This document shows, piece after piece, positions 7,434-16,234 of a stretch of DNA of 64,000 nt. Where the stretch lies: the NCBI GenBank assembly GCA_903822545.1, contig CAIJPN010000146.1, forward strand, positions 19,479 through 83,478, in the 5' to 3' direction. A program made the position numbers and the translations under genes. Below the pieces are notes generated by a model that saw only the letters and a program-made list of their open reading frames with translations, did not search any database and was not told the DNA's origin. The stretch is from an uncultured Anaerolineae bacterium (lineage in GTDB: Bacteria; Chloroflexota; Anaerolineae; Anaerolineales; Villigracilaceae). Numbering within the stretch: the stretch's first letter is position 1; each line of letters opens with the position of its first letter.

Positions 7434-9443
7434 TCATGGCTGCCAGCGCGGCTGCCAGTCGGGTTCGGGATCTTTGGTGATCTGGCGTAGGTTGGAGCCA
7501 TCGGCGCGCATGACGAAAATATCGGCCTGGCCGTTGTTGCGCAGCGAGTTGAAGGCGATCCACTGCCCATCGGGCGAGTAGGAACTGGCGGCGTTGTTGC
7601 CGCCGCTGGTCAGTTGGGTGGCCTGCCCGGTGGCGACATCCAGCCGGTAGATGTTCTTATCCCCGGCTGGCCCGGCGTAGATCAGCAGGTTTGTGCCATC
7701 GGGTGACCAATCCAGGCTGCCGCCGATGCCGGGCAGCCCCTGGGTGATGCGGCGGTGGTTCTTGCCGTCGGTATCCATCAGGAAGACTTCGTAGGCATCG
7801 GGTTGGTCAACCGCCATGCAGTAGGCAATCGTCAGGCCGTCTGGCGACCAGGCGGTGGCGACGATGGTATTTGGCCCGGCATAGAGCAATTTGGGGTTCA
7901 CGCCGCCATTATCCACCACCCAAATGGCTGTCGGGCCGTCGGCGGCGCGGTTGGCGAAGACGATCTTCTGCCCGTCGGGCGAGAAATCGGGCGAAACCAC
8001 GTTGCCGATGCCCTCGGTAAGCTGGATTTGCCTGCCGTCTTTCATGAACATCAGGAACAGGTCAAAATAACCGTTCTGGTTGGATGCAAACACAATCATA
8101 TCGCCCTGTGGGGCGAAGCCGGGGTAGTAATCGTGCGCGGCGTGGCGGGTGATGCGCCCCAACTCCGTCCCATCGGCGTTGACGCGGCAGAGCTGGTTGT
8201 AATCGCCGCGCGTGCATGTGAAGATGATGCGCCCGCCGTGGGCGGCAGTCGGTTTGGGCGGGCGGGTGGGGGTGGGGAAGGGGGTGAAATTTTCGGCGCG
8301 GATGTTTGGTTCGCCGGGGAGGTAGACTTGCTGCTCGATGGGTTTGATCTGCCAGAGCAGGAAGATCACCGCCCCGAAGAGTGCCAGCCCTCCCAGCGGG
8401 CGGATCAAGTCTGATAGCTGGAAGCGGCGCGAGGGAGTTTTGACCGCTGCCATGACATTTTCTTTGAGCGGGGTCAGTTCGCGCGGAACGCTGCGCGGCT
8501 CGATGGGCGGCAGGAATCTCCAGCTTTGGAGCAGGTTGTGGGTAACGGCAGCCACATCCGGGGCGATGGAATCCGGGCTGGATAAAGGATCGAGCCGGGC
8601 AGCCATGCACAGGGTCAGGAACAATTCGTTTGCGCGGGAAAACCTTTCATTTTCCCGCTTAGAAAGGGCTTTTAGCAATGTGCGCGAGAGATAATCGGGC
8701 AGTTCGGGGTTGAAGTTGCGCGGGGCGGGCGGCAGCAGGAAGGTGTGCGCGCGCCGGATGGTTTCGGGGTCGAGTTCGAGTGGGGATGGGGATTCTTCGC
8801 TTTTGCGGGCCAGCCAGCGCCCGGTGAATAGCTCGAAGAGCATGGAGGCCAGGGCGTAGGTGTCGGCGGTGGGACTGGACGGGGCAGCCTGGAATTGTTC
8901 GGGCGCGGCGTAGATGGCCGGGAAGGGGCCGGGGCGCAGGCTGGCGGGTTCGTCTGCCGGGAGGCAGGCCCACAGGCCCGCAAGGTGGATTTTGCCGTCT
9001 TTGCCGATGCGGATTTGCTCCGGCGCGAGGCTGAGATGCACAAAACCGGCTTTGTGGATGGCATCCAGTGCGGCGCTGATGGCTTTGGCGTAGGTGATGG
9101 TTTCGGACAGGCTGAATGATTGGCCGGGCTGGCTGTTCAGCACGTCGCGCAGGGTTGGGCCGTCGATGAAGTCTTCGGTGATGAAGGCGGTCAGGCCGCT
9201 CTGGTGCAGTCCGTGGAAGGGGGTGAGCGCCGGGCCGTTGATTTTTTGCAGGGCTGGCAGGCGTGTTTCGAGGGCTTTGAGTGCTTCGGGGCTGGTCAGT
9301 TCTGCGGGCAGGATGGTGATTGCCAGCCGCCGGTTGAGCCTGAAATCCCAGGCGCGGTAGGTTTCCCCCAGCGGCGTGAGGCCCAGGAAGGCATCCACAC
9401 GGTACTGGCCGAGCAGGGTCTGGTTGAGCAGGTCGGCGGGCAT
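7434..9443 (-). CDS. Pseudokinase-transmembrane-TolB/PD40 beta-propeller protein
   Basis: 669 residues. Residues ~12-270 follow the protein-kinase fold but lack every catalytic residue: the VAIK lysine is Thr43 (LAIT), HRD is HLS (136-138), the catalytic-loop Asn is replaced, and DFG is AGL (155-157). The glycine loop is also broken (GLTPLGETY). The fold markers APE (AAPEQ) and the DTYALASMLFELFTG helix remain, so it is a pseudokinase rather than a random ORF. A single membrane helix spans ~350-365, then a Pro-rich spacer leads to a TolB/PD40-type propeller (~405-669) with repeated SPDG turns. The propeller would be extracytoplasmic and the pseudokinase cytoplasmic. It has no Shine-Dalgarno; a TAGAAT box lies 6 nt before ATG. 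Confidence 0.88.
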   Translation of the reverse strand: MPADLLNQTLLGQYRVDAFLGLTPLGETYRAWDFRLNRRLAITILPAELTSPEALKALETRLPALQKINGPALTPFHGLHQSGLTAFITEDFIDGPTLRDVLNSQPGQSFSLSETITYAKAISAALDAIHKAGFVHLSLAPEQIRIGKDGKIHLAGLWACLPADEPASLRPGPFPAIYAAPEQFQAAPSSPTADTYALASMLFELFTGRWLARKSEESPSPLELDPETIRRAHTFLLPPAPRNFNPELPDYLSRTLLKALSKRENERFSRANELFLTLCMAARLDPLSSPDSIAPDVAAVTHNLLQSWRFLPPIEPRSVPRELTPLKENVMAAVKTPSRRFQLSDLIRPLGGLALFGAVIFLLWQIKPIEQQVYLPGEPNIRAENFTPFPTPTRPPKPTAAHGGRIIFTCTRGDYNQLCRVNADGTELGRITRHAAHDYYPGFAPQGDMIVFASNQNGYFDLFLMFMKDGRQIQLTEGIGNVVSPDFSPDGQKIVFANRAADGPTAIWVVDNGGVNPKLLYAGPNTIVATAWSPDGLTIAYCMAVDQPDAYEVFLMDTDGKNHRRITQGLPGIGGSLDWSPDGTNLLIYAGPAGDKNIYRLDVATGQATQLTSGGNNAASSYSPDGQWIAFNSLRNNGQADIFVMRADGSNLRQITKDPEPDWQPRWQP

Positions 9444-9449
9444 ATGGAG

Positions 9450-9455
9450 ATTCTA
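9450..9455 (-). promoter_or_regulatory. Putative -10 box giving a leaderless transcript of the pseudokinase gene
   Basis: TAGAAT on the minus strand, exactly 6 nt before the ATG at 9443. No ribosome binding site is present in those 6 nt, so transcription would begin at or next to the A of ATG. A TTAAAC with about 18-bp spacing is the best -35 candidate but is poor. Confidence 0.4.
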
Positions 9456-9525
9456 CCAGCGAAGACAAATCCTGTTTAACAGATTCTTCCAGTCTGTCTG
9501 GTGCGATGCACCCTCACCCGCAACC

Positions 9526-11373
9526 CTAAATCGCATTCCCCTTAAACTGACTCATATACAACTGGTAGAAAAAGCCCTTCATCGCCAGCAGTTCGGAGTG
9601 TTTGCCGCGCTCGATGATTTCGCCATCTTTGATGACCAGCACCTGGTCGGCGTCGCGGATGGTGGACAGGCGGTGGGCGATCACAAAACTGGTGCGGCCC
9701 TCCATCAGCTTGAGCAGCGCTTTCTGGATGCGCGCCTCGGTGCGCGTGTCCACGCTGGAGGTCGCCTCGTCCAAAATCAAAATGCCAGGGTCGGCCAAAA
9801 TCGCGCGCGCAATCGCCAGCATCTGGCGTTGGCCCTGGCTCAGGTTGGCGGCGCGCTCCGAGAGCACCGTCCTGTAGCCGTGCGGCAGTTGGCGGATGAA
9901 GTGGTCAGCATCGGCCATGCGCGCGGCCTCCATCACCTCGTCGTCGCTCGCGTCCAGCCGCCCGTAGCGGATATTCTCCATGACCGTATCGGCAAACATG
10001 AACGTATCCTGCAAAACCAGCCCCAGCGCGCGGCGCAGGTCGGCGCGGCGGATGTCGCGCAGGTCGTTCCCATCAATGCGGATCGAGCCGCCGTCGATGT
10101 CGTAAAAGCGCGTCAGCAGGTTGGTGATGGTTGTCTTTCCCGCCCCGGTCGGGCCGACGAGCGCAATCGTCTGGCCGGGCAGGGCCTCCAGCGTCATGTT
10201 TTTGATGATGGGATGTCCCGTTTCGTAGGAGAAATCCACAGCCTGGAATTCGACGTGACCCTTGAGATTTGCCAAACTCACCGCCCTGTCGCTGTCTACC
10301 GTTTCGGGGGCCGTGTCAATCACCTCGAAGACCCGCTCCGCACCCGCCAAAGCAGCCTGGATGGCGTTATAGATATTGGCGAGCTGGCGCAGGGGCGAGA
10401 TGAATCCGTGGGCGTAGCTGATAAAGGTGGCGATAATGCCCACGGTCACGAGTCCGCGCAGGGCCAGCCATCCGCCCAATCCTGCCAAAACGATGACAAA
10501 CAGATTGCCAAGCTGGTTGGTGAGCGGCATCAGCATCATGGCGTAGGTGTTGGCAAAGACGCCCGCCTTGAACACATCCGCGTTGACCCGGCGGAAGTTC
10601 TCCACCGATGTTTCGTTGCGCCGAAAAGCCTTGACCACGCGCTGCCCGCTGATGGACTCCTCCATCACGCCGTTCAGCTCGCCCAGGCTTTTTTGCAGGT
10701 CGCGGAAGCCTTTGCGGGTCGACTTGGCGATGAAGTCGGTGAACCAGACCATGATCGGCACGACGATAACCGAGGCCAGCGCCAGCCAGAAGTTGAGCAC
10801 GAACATCGCCACCACGAACCCGACCAGCGAGAGCACGCTGCCGAGCATGGCGATGACATTTTGCGAGACGGCCTGGTTGATGGCATCGATGTCATTAGTC
10901 AGGCGACTCATCAACTCCCCGGCGTTGTGCGTGTCAAAAAACTTGAGCGAGAGTTCTTGCAGGTGCGTGAACAGGTCGCGGCGCAGGTCTTTGAGCGCGT
11001 TCTGCGAAACCCGCGCCATCGTCCACGCCGAGAGCGCCTGGAGCGACTGGTTGGTGATGTAAACCACCAGCAGGGTGACCGCCATCTGGGCCAGCCCGGC
11101 GAGCTGTTTGTCCCCGATATATTGGTCGATTGCCCGCCCCATCAGGTACGGGCCGAGCAAATCCAGCCCGGTGGTGACGAGAATCAGGATCAGCACCAGG
11201 GTGATGGCTGCCCGGTAATGGCTGAGATACGGGATCAGCCGGGCCAGCGCCTTGCGCGGGTCGGATGCTTTTTCAATTTTGGAGGGGCGCATCGGGCCGC
11301 GAGCGGCCAGCGCGGCGCGGGAGGCTTGTTGTTGGGAGGCTGTTTGGTTGGTCATTTGTTTTCCATTTGTCAT
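9526..11373 (-). CDS. ABC exporter half-transporter (ABC_membrane-ABC_tran fusion)
   Basis: About 615 residues. A six-helix type IV exporter membrane domain (~40-340) is fused to a nucleotide-binding domain with Walker A GPTGAGKTT, Q-loop, signature LSQGQRQ, Walker B ILILDEATS and switch HRLS. The domain order matches MsbA/LmrA-like and BmrCD-like half-transporters. It lies directly downstream of a second half-transporter in the same direction, so the pair probably forms a heterodimeric exporter for a lipid, drug or peptide. The frame is open back to 11403, but those extra codons lie inside a dispersed repeat (11369-11486). I therefore prefer ATG 11373, or ATG 11355 (MTNQTASQQQ). Neither has a good Shine-Dalgarno. 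Confidence 0.9.
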   Translation of the reverse strand: MTNGKQMTNQTASQQQASRAALAARGPMRPSKIEKASDPRKALARLIPYLSHYRAAITLVLILILVTTGLDLLGPYLMGRAIDQYIGDKQLAGLAQMAVTLLVVYITNQSLQALSAWTMARVSQNALKDLRRDLFTHLQELSLKFFDTHNAGELMSRLTNDIDAINQAVSQNVIAMLGSVLSLVGFVVAMFVLNFWLALASVIVVPIMVWFTDFIAKSTRKGFRDLQKSLGELNGVMEESISGQRVVKAFRRNETSVENFRRVNADVFKAGVFANTYAMMLMPLTNQLGNLFVIVLAGLGGWLALRGLVTVGIIATFISYAHGFISPLRQLANIYNAIQAALAGAERVFEVIDTAPETVDSDRAVSLANLKGHVEFQAVDFSYETGHPIIKNMTLEALPGQTIALVGPTGAGKTTITNLLTRFYDIDGGSIRIDGNDLRDIRRADLRRALGLVLQDTFMFADTVMENIRYGRLDASDDEVMEAARMADADHFIRQLPHGYRTVLSERAANLSQGQRQMLAIARAILADPGILILDEATSSVDTRTEARIQKALLKLMEGRTSFVIAHRLSTIRDADQVLVIKDGEIIERGKHSELLAMKGFFYQLYMSQFKGNAI

Positions 11374-11486
11374 TGCGAGCCGCATGCTTTTGCGGCGCAG
11401 CAATCTCCTCTCGCTTGGGAAAATCTCGTTAAACGGGTATTCCTGACTTTTGGGAGATTGCTTCGGGCTATCGCCCTCGCAAGGAC
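11369..11486. repeat. MITE-like dispersed repeat between the two ABC exporter genes
   Basis: Terminal inverted repeats GTCATTGCGAG (11369-11379) and CTCGCAAGGAC (11476-11486) match at 10 of 11 positions. Inside them GCAATCTCC (11400-11408) and GGAGATTGC (11453-11461) pair perfectly, and two small GC-rich hairpins lie next to the ends. The element has no coding capacity. It resembles the CATTGCGAG...GCAATCTC intergenic repeats known from many bacterial genomes. It fills nearly the whole gap between the two genes and covers the longest possible N-terminus of the downstream one. Confidence 0.65.
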
Positions 11487-11490
11487 ATCG

Positions 11491-13329
11491 TTAATTTACC
11501 CCGCTCCCTAACTGGGAAGCGAAAATTTCCTGGTAAATCGGGCTGGACTGCATCAACTGGCTGTGCGTGCCTTCGGCGGCGATGCGGCCCTCGTCGATGA
11601 CGATAATTTTGTCGGCGTTGAGCACGGTGCTGATGCGCTGGGCCACCATAAATGTAACCATGCCGCCTTCTTTGGCCCAACCCGCCATCGCTTCGTGGAT
11701 TTTTGTCTCGGTCTCCACATCTACCGAACTGGTTGAATCATCCAAAATTAAAATCGCCGGGCGCAGGATCAGGGCGCGGGCGATGGCGATGCGCTGTTTC
11801 TGCCCGCCCGAAAGGTTGACCCCGCGCTGGTTGACGTGAGTGTTGTACCCATCCGGCAGTTTTTCGATAAACCCGTGCGCCTGCGCCGCCTTGGCCGCCG
11901 CGATGACTTCTTCGTCGCTGGCCTCCGGTTTGCCGTAGGCGATATTCTCGCGCACCGTGCCCGAGAACAACACTGTTTCCTGCGGCACGATGCCCACCTG
12001 CGCCAACAGGCTGGACTGCGACAACTCGCGCACATCCACGCCGTTGATGCGGACGCTGCCGCTGGCAACCTCGTAAAAGCGCGGGATCAGGTTGATCAGC
12101 GTCGATTTGCCCGAGCCAGTCGAACCGAGAATGGCCACCGTCTGCCCCGGTTGGGCGGTCAGGTGGATGCCTTCGAGCACCGCGCCGTCATTGTAGTGGA
12201 AGTGAACGTTGGCAAAATCCACCCTTACCCCGCTTTCCCTCACCCCTAACCCCTCTCCCGCGGGGAGAGGGGGACTGAACTCCCCTCCCCCCGCGGGGAG
12301 AGGGGGACTGAACTCCCCTCCCCCCGCGGGGGAGGGGCTGGGGGTGAGGGCTTTCGCAGTGGGAGCATCCTGCACTTCTGGCACAGTCTCCAGAACCTCG
12401 TTAATTCTCTCCGCCGAGGCCGTCGCCGCGGCGATGATGTTCGAGAGCATCACCATAATCCCGAGCGGCCCCAAAATCGTTTGCAGATAGTTGATGAAGG
12501 CCACAATTTGCCCAACGGTGACATCGCCGTTAATCGCCTGGACGCCGCCGTACCAGATGACCGTCACGATGCCGAAGTTGACCATCAGCGTCAGCGAGGG
12601 CGACATGCTGGCCATGAACTGCATCACCCTGATGTTGCGGTCGGCAAAATCCGCGTTGGCAACGTTGAAACGCTCCACTTCGCGGGCATCGCGCACAAAG
12701 GCTTTGACCACGCGCGCCCCGGCGATGTTCTCCTGCAAGATACTGTTGAGCCGGTCGAGGCGCTGCTGCACCGTCAGGAAGAGCGGGCCCATTTTGGTGG
12801 TAAAAAAAACAATCAGCCCGGTGGCAACCAGCAAGATGGGCAGCATGACAGTCGCCAGTTTGGCGTCGGTGTTGTACATCAAAATCAGGCTGCCGACCAT
12901 CAACAGCGGGGCGCGGGTGCCGATGCGCAGGAAAACCTGCGTCAGCCGCTGGAAAACCGTCGCATCGCTGGAGAGGCGCACCATTAGCTGGCCGGTATTG
13001 AGTTTGTCGAGATTGCCATACGAAAACGACTGGATTTTGACAAACATCGCCTCGCGCAGGTCGCGCGCCACACTCTCACCAGCCAGGATCGACAGGTAGT
13101 TGTTGCCCAGGGCCAGGAGCGTGCTCGTAATCGAGATCGCCAGCATCAGGGCGGCGGTTTGGTAGACCACGGTATAGTTTTGGGCGTGGATTCCGTCATC
13201 GATGATGCGCTGGACAAGGCGTGGAATCGACAAATCCAGGAAAACGACGATGGTTAACAACACCAGCGAGGCAATCGCAGGTTTCCAGTAGGGCGTGATG
13301 AAGGGGAAGAGTTTTTTAATATGATTCAT
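11491..13329 (-). CDS. ABC exporter half-transporter with in-frame repeat insertion
   Basis: 612 residues. It has six membrane helices in residues ~15-310 and a nucleotide-binding domain from ~370, with Walker A GSTGSGKST, signature LSGGQKQR, Walker B ILILDDSTSSVD and switch histidine position replaced by Gln (VAQRIS). In Walker B the usual catalytic Glu is Asp. A degenerate catalytic site in one half is typical of heterodimeric exporters, supporting pairing with the downstream half-transporter. Residues ~327-364, in the linker before the ATPase, are a Pro/Gly-rich stretch encoded by a GC-rich repeat containing two copies of the 11-residue unit PPLPAGGGEFS. Start is ATG 13329. Without the repeat the length would be near 575, normal for the family. 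Confidence 0.9.
   Translation of the reverse strand: MNHIKKLFPFITPYWKPAIASLVLLTIVVFLDLSIPRLVQRIIDDGIHAQNYTVVYQTAALMLAISITSTLLALGNNYLSILAGESVARDLREAMFVKIQSFSYGNLDKLNTGQLMVRLSSDATVFQRLTQVFLRIGTRAPLLMVGSLILMYNTDAKLATVMLPILLVATGLIVFFTTKMGPLFLTVQQRLDRLNSILQENIAGARVVKAFVRDAREVERFNVANADFADRNIRVMQFMASMSPSLTLMVNFGIVTVIWYGGVQAINGDVTVGQIVAFINYLQTILGPLGIMVMLSNIIAAATASAERINEVLETVPEVQDAPTAKALTPSPSPAGGGEFSPPLPAGGGEFSPPLPAGEGLGVRESGVRVDFANVHFHYNDGAVLEGIHLTAQPGQTVAILGSTGSGKSTLINLIPRFYEVASGSVRINGVDVRELSQSSLLAQVGIVPQETVLFSGTVRENIAYGKPEASDEEVIAAAKAAQAHGFIEKLPDGYNTHVNQRGVNLSGGQKQRIAIARALILRPAILILDDSTSSVDVETETKIHEAMAGWAKEGGMVTFMVAQRISTVLNADKIIVIDEGRIAAEGTHSQLMQSSPIYQEIFASQLGSGVN
12238..12350. repeat. GC-rich palindromic repeat with 33-bp tandem units, in frame inside an ABC transporter gene
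   Basis: The block opens with CTCACCCCTAACCCCTCTCC and closes with its near reverse complement, GGGGAGGGGCTGGGGGTGAG. Between them a 33-bp unit starting GCGGGGAG repeats at 12260 and 12293, with a third partial start at 12326. 33 is a multiple of 3, so the host frame is kept. Related CTCACCCC...GGGGTGAG repeats are familiar as intergenic elements in many genomes. Confidence 0.8.
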
Positions 13330-13355
13330 AGGCGTTCAGTCGTATGACTGCGGCT

Positions 13356-14072
13356 TTACCCAAAAACAATTTGAGAGAAGCGCTTCAGCGTTTGCGCCGC
13401 CAATGGGGATTGACGCACCGAGGCCAGAATCTCATCCGGGTTCAAGCCCTCGGCAGATAGCTCGGCTCGCTCGGCGTGGATGTACGTCCGGGCGATTTCG
13501 GCATCCATTTCCGGGTGGAATTGCACGCCCCAGGCCTTTTGGCCGATTCGAAAAGACTGGTTTGCATCCCAGCTATCGAAGGCCAGGCGGGTCGCTCCGG
13601 GCGGCAGTTTCAGCGCCGATTGAGCGTGACTGACTTGCGCATCGAATTTTTCCACGCCCAGGCCGCCCAGCAGCGGGTCAGCCAGCCCTTCGGGGGTCAG
13701 CTCGATGGTGGTGGTGCCTTCTTGCGTGCCGTTGGGATTGTTGCCCACTTCCCCGCCAAAGGCATAGGCCAGAAGCTGGTGCCCGTAGCACACACCCAGG
13801 GTTGGGATTCCCGCCCCGACCATGTCCACCAGCCATTTGGCAGTGCGCTCGCTCCAGGGCTGGTGTTCTGTCACCATCGTGTGCGAACCCGTTACCAGGA
13901 TACCGGCAAGCGAGTTTGGGGGCGGGAAACCTGCGCCAGTGCGAGGGTCGAACACGGCCACTTGGGCCGAATCCAGCCCCAGGCCAGCGATAAACCAATC
14001 TTCAAAATCTCCGCGGCGTTTTGCCAGTTCGGGTATGGTGTCGCCAACTTTGATGATGAGAAGTTTTTTCAT
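13356..14072 (-). CDS. Class I glutamine amidotransferase (GMP synthase-like)
   Basis: 238 residues. This is a stand-alone class I amidotransferase domain: nucleophile Cys in LGVCYGHQLLA, oxyanion region ILVTGSH, and catalytic His in GVQFHPEMDAE with the acidic residue two positions later. It would release ammonia from glutamine or act on gamma-glutamyl compounds. The substrate is not clear, since stand-alone members include gamma-glutamyl hydrolases and GuaA-like proteins of unknown role. The ATG at 14072 overlaps the stop of the oxidoreductase gene upstream as ATGA, indicating translational coupling. Confidence 0.85.
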   Translation of the reverse strand: MKKLLIIKVGDTIPELAKRRGDFEDWFIAGLGLDSAQVAVFDPRTGAGFPPPNSLAGILVTGSHTMVTEHQPWSERTAKWLVDMVGAGIPTLGVCYGHQLLAYAFGGEVGNNPNGTQEGTTTIELTPEGLADPLLGGLGVEKFDAQVSHAQSALKLPPGATRLAFDSWDANQSFRIGQKAWGVQFHPEMDAEIARTYIHAERAELSAEGLNPDEILASVRQSPLAAQTLKRFSQIVFG

Positions 14073-16234
14073 ATCGAAACTTTTTCTCCGTTTTTGCGGA
14101 TGGATTCTACGGCTGCGAATGTGGCTTTGGTCACGCCGATGAGATGCTCATACGCGATGGGCGCTTTGCCGCTGCGGATCGACCCCACCCAGGCCTGCCA
14201 CTCGTTAAAGTGACCTTTATCCTGGCTGGCAAGTTTGACCGTTTTCTTTTTCCCATCCTTCACCGTTTCCAGCGACCGGAAATCATCCAAAACCGCAATC
14301 TGGCCGCCACAAAAAACTTCGACTCTTTCCTTGGGGAAGGATTTGTCGCCATTGGCGAGATAATCTACCACGCCAACCGAGCCATCCGCAAAAGTGAAGG
14401 TCATCGTCACATTGTCTTCGCGGTATTTGCCGTTATTCGGCATCGCCGCCGCGCTGACGCTGACCGGCGCAGAACCGGCCAGGAAGGTGAGAAAATCCAC
14501 GAAATGACAGCCCTCGCCGATGATACGCCCGCCGCCCTGCTCGGGGTCGTGAGTCCAGTGGTTGAGGGGAATGTAGCCGGCGTTGACACGGTAGTGCATG
14601 TAAAGGGGTTCGTTGCGATTGGCGTAGAAAGTGGAAAGTTGCCTGGCGAGGGGGGCGAAGCGGCGGTTAAAACCAGTCATCAATAAACAGTGATCAGCCT
14701 GCCCCTGGTTTGTTGGGGCCTGTTGTAACTGATGACTGATCAAGGATAACTGCTCACTGTTCACCGCCAGCGGCTTCTCTACAAAAACGTGTTTCCCGGC
14801 CCGCAGTGCCTTTACTACCAAATCGGCATGAGAATCGTGGCGCGTGAGAATGGCGATGGTGTTGATGTTGGGGTCGCTCAGGATTTGCTCGTCGTCTGAG
14901 CAGGCGTACCGGAATCCGAATTTCTTGCCGGAGTGTTGGGCGTGCAACCCGCCCGCCGAGGCGATGCCGACCAGTTCGGTTCCATCTGACTTTTTTATGG
15001 CAGGCAAAAGGGTGGCGTTGGCGAACAATCCTGCGCCCAGAACGCCCAGGGTTACCCGGTTTTCCGGTTTGCCGGTTTTTTCATTTAACTGGATAACTGG
15101 AGAACCTGCCAACTGGTCAACGGGATACGTTAGAAGAACGCCGAGAAATGGCTCTTTCTTCTTCCCGGTGATCGTTTCGTACGCTTCTGCCGCTTTTTCG
15201 ATGGGGAAACGATGTGAGATAAGACTTTCCACTTTCAACTTCCTACTTGCTACCAACTCCACAATCGCCTGAAAGTTGCGTCCCTCCGTCCAGCGCACGT
15301 AGCCGATGGGGTAGTCGTGGCCGTTTTCTTCATAGGCGGCATCGTAGCGGCCCGGGCCGTAGGAGCGCGAGTTGATGAAGCTGAGTTCTTTTTCGTAGTA
15401 GATTTTGCGGGGGAAGGTCAGGCCGATGGCGCCGGTGGCAACGATTTTGGCGCGGTCGCGGGCGATTGTCCCGGCCAGTTCAACCGGGTCGTTAGAGGCT
15501 GTGTCGGCGCAGATGATGACACTGTCGAAGCCGCGGTTGGCGGTGAAGGCCTGGGCGGAATCGATAGCGTTTTGACGGGAGCAGGCTGAAACTCCGAACT
15601 GCCCGGCGAGTTGGACCCGCTGCGGGTTGGTATCCACGCCAAAAACGCGGCACCCGGCGGCAGATGCCAGTTGAATGGTCATTAAACCCAATAAACCCAG
15701 CCCAATCACGCAGATGTTTTCGCCAAGCTGCGGCTCGGCCAGCCGGAAGCCGTGCAGGGCAATGGCGCCGAGGGTGGTGAAGGCGGCGGATTCGAAATCG
15801 ACACTGTCGGGCAGGGGTGTGAGCAGGCTGCGCGGCACAACGTTGTACTCGGCATGGACGGCGTAGCCGCCGCCCGCGCAGGCCACGCGCTGGCCGATGT
15901 GGAAGCCATCCATGTTGGGGCCGAGCGCAATAATTGTCCCGGCGGAGGAGTAGCCGAGGGCCATGGGCTGGTCGAGGCGGCTGAAGGCGGCTTGCAGGGT
16001 GGGGAGGATGCCCTCGCGCTGCATTTTATCCAGAACTTGTTTGACCAGGTCGGGGCGGGAGCGGGCTTTGCCGACCAGGCTTTTTTCGGCGAATTCGACC
16101 ACCATGCGCTCGGTGCCCGCCGAAACCAGCGATGCGGCCACTTTGACAAGCGCTTGCCCGGCGCGTGGGGTGGGAACGGGGATTTCTTCGACGGTGGTGA
16201 GGCCGTTTTTCATGTTTTGGAGGAGTTGTTTCAT
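14069..16234 (-). CDS. Bi-domain oxidoreductase: zinc-type alcohol dehydrogenase + Gfo/Idh/MocA
   Basis: About 721 residues. The N-terminal half is a medium-chain (zinc-binding type) dehydrogenase with Rossmann motif VIGLGLLGLMT. The C-terminal half (from ~355) is a Gfo/Idh/MocA dehydrogenase with LGVLGAGLFA, the EKP motif in VFVEKPLAV, and GFNRRFAPL. Such fusions are known mostly from polysaccharide and sugar-nucleotide clusters, where they probably act on a sugar intermediate. No other sugar gene is adjacent here. ATG 16234 was chosen because the protein family begins at MKQLLQ and GGAAA lies before it; the frame extends further up to 16336. A repeat-like AT-rich tract (14674-14761) falls in the stretch between EKP and GFNRR. 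Confidence 0.88.
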   Translation of the reverse strand: MKQLLQNMKNGLTTVEEIPVPTPRAGQALVKVAASLVSAGTERMVVEFAEKSLVGKARSRPDLVKQVLDKMQREGILPTLQAAFSRLDQPMALGYSSAGTIIALGPNMDGFHIGQRVACAGGGYAVHAEYNVVPRSLLTPLPDSVDFESAAFTTLGAIALHGFRLAEPQLGENICVIGLGLLGLMTIQLASAAGCRVFGVDTNPQRVQLAGQFGVSACSRQNAIDSAQAFTANRGFDSVIICADTASNDPVELAGTIARDRAKIVATGAIGLTFPRKIYYEKELSFINSRSYGPGRYDAAYEENGHDYPIGYVRWTEGRNFQAIVELVASRKLKVESLISHRFPIEKAAEAYETITGKKKEPFLGVLLTYPVDQLAGSPVIQLNEKTGKPENRVTLGVLGAGLFANATLLPAIKKSDGTELVGIASAGGLHAQHSGKKFGFRYACSDDEQILSDPNINTIAILTRHDSHADLVVKALRAGKHVFVEKPLAVNSEQLSLISHQLQQAPTNQGQADHCLLMTGFNRRFAPLARQLSTFYANRNEPLYMHYRVNAGYIPLNHWTHDPEQGGGRIIGEGCHFVDFLTFLAGSAPVSVSAAAMPNNGKYREDNVTMTFTFADGSVGVVDYLANGDKSFPKERVEVFCGGQIAVLDDFRSLETVKDGKKKTVKLASQDKGHFNEWQAWVGSIRSGKAPIAYEHLIGVTKATFAAVESIRKNGEKVSI
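14674..14761. repeat. Nested inverted repeats inside the bi-domain oxidoreductase gene
   Basis: CAGTCATCA (14674-14682) pairs with TGATGACTG (14730-14738), and AACAGTGA (14686-14693) pairs with TCACTGTT (14754-14761). The tract is made of short AGT/ATCA words like those of dispersed CAGTTATCAGTGATCAG-type repeats. It encodes a Gln/Ser-rich loop in the Gfo/Idh/MocA domain. The loop length is close to normal for the family, so replacement or chance cannot be excluded. Confidence 0.35.

Noticed and set aside
9376..11511. 711-codon open frame on the plus strand opposite the ABC exporter
   Set aside because: It mirrors a strongly supported ABC transporter on the minus strand, is rich in His/Gln/Arg as GC-biased antisense frames are, and shows no domain.
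12238..12350. CRISPR-like array
   Set aside because: Only two full 33-bp units, directly adjoining with no spacers, translated in frame; no cas genes nearby.
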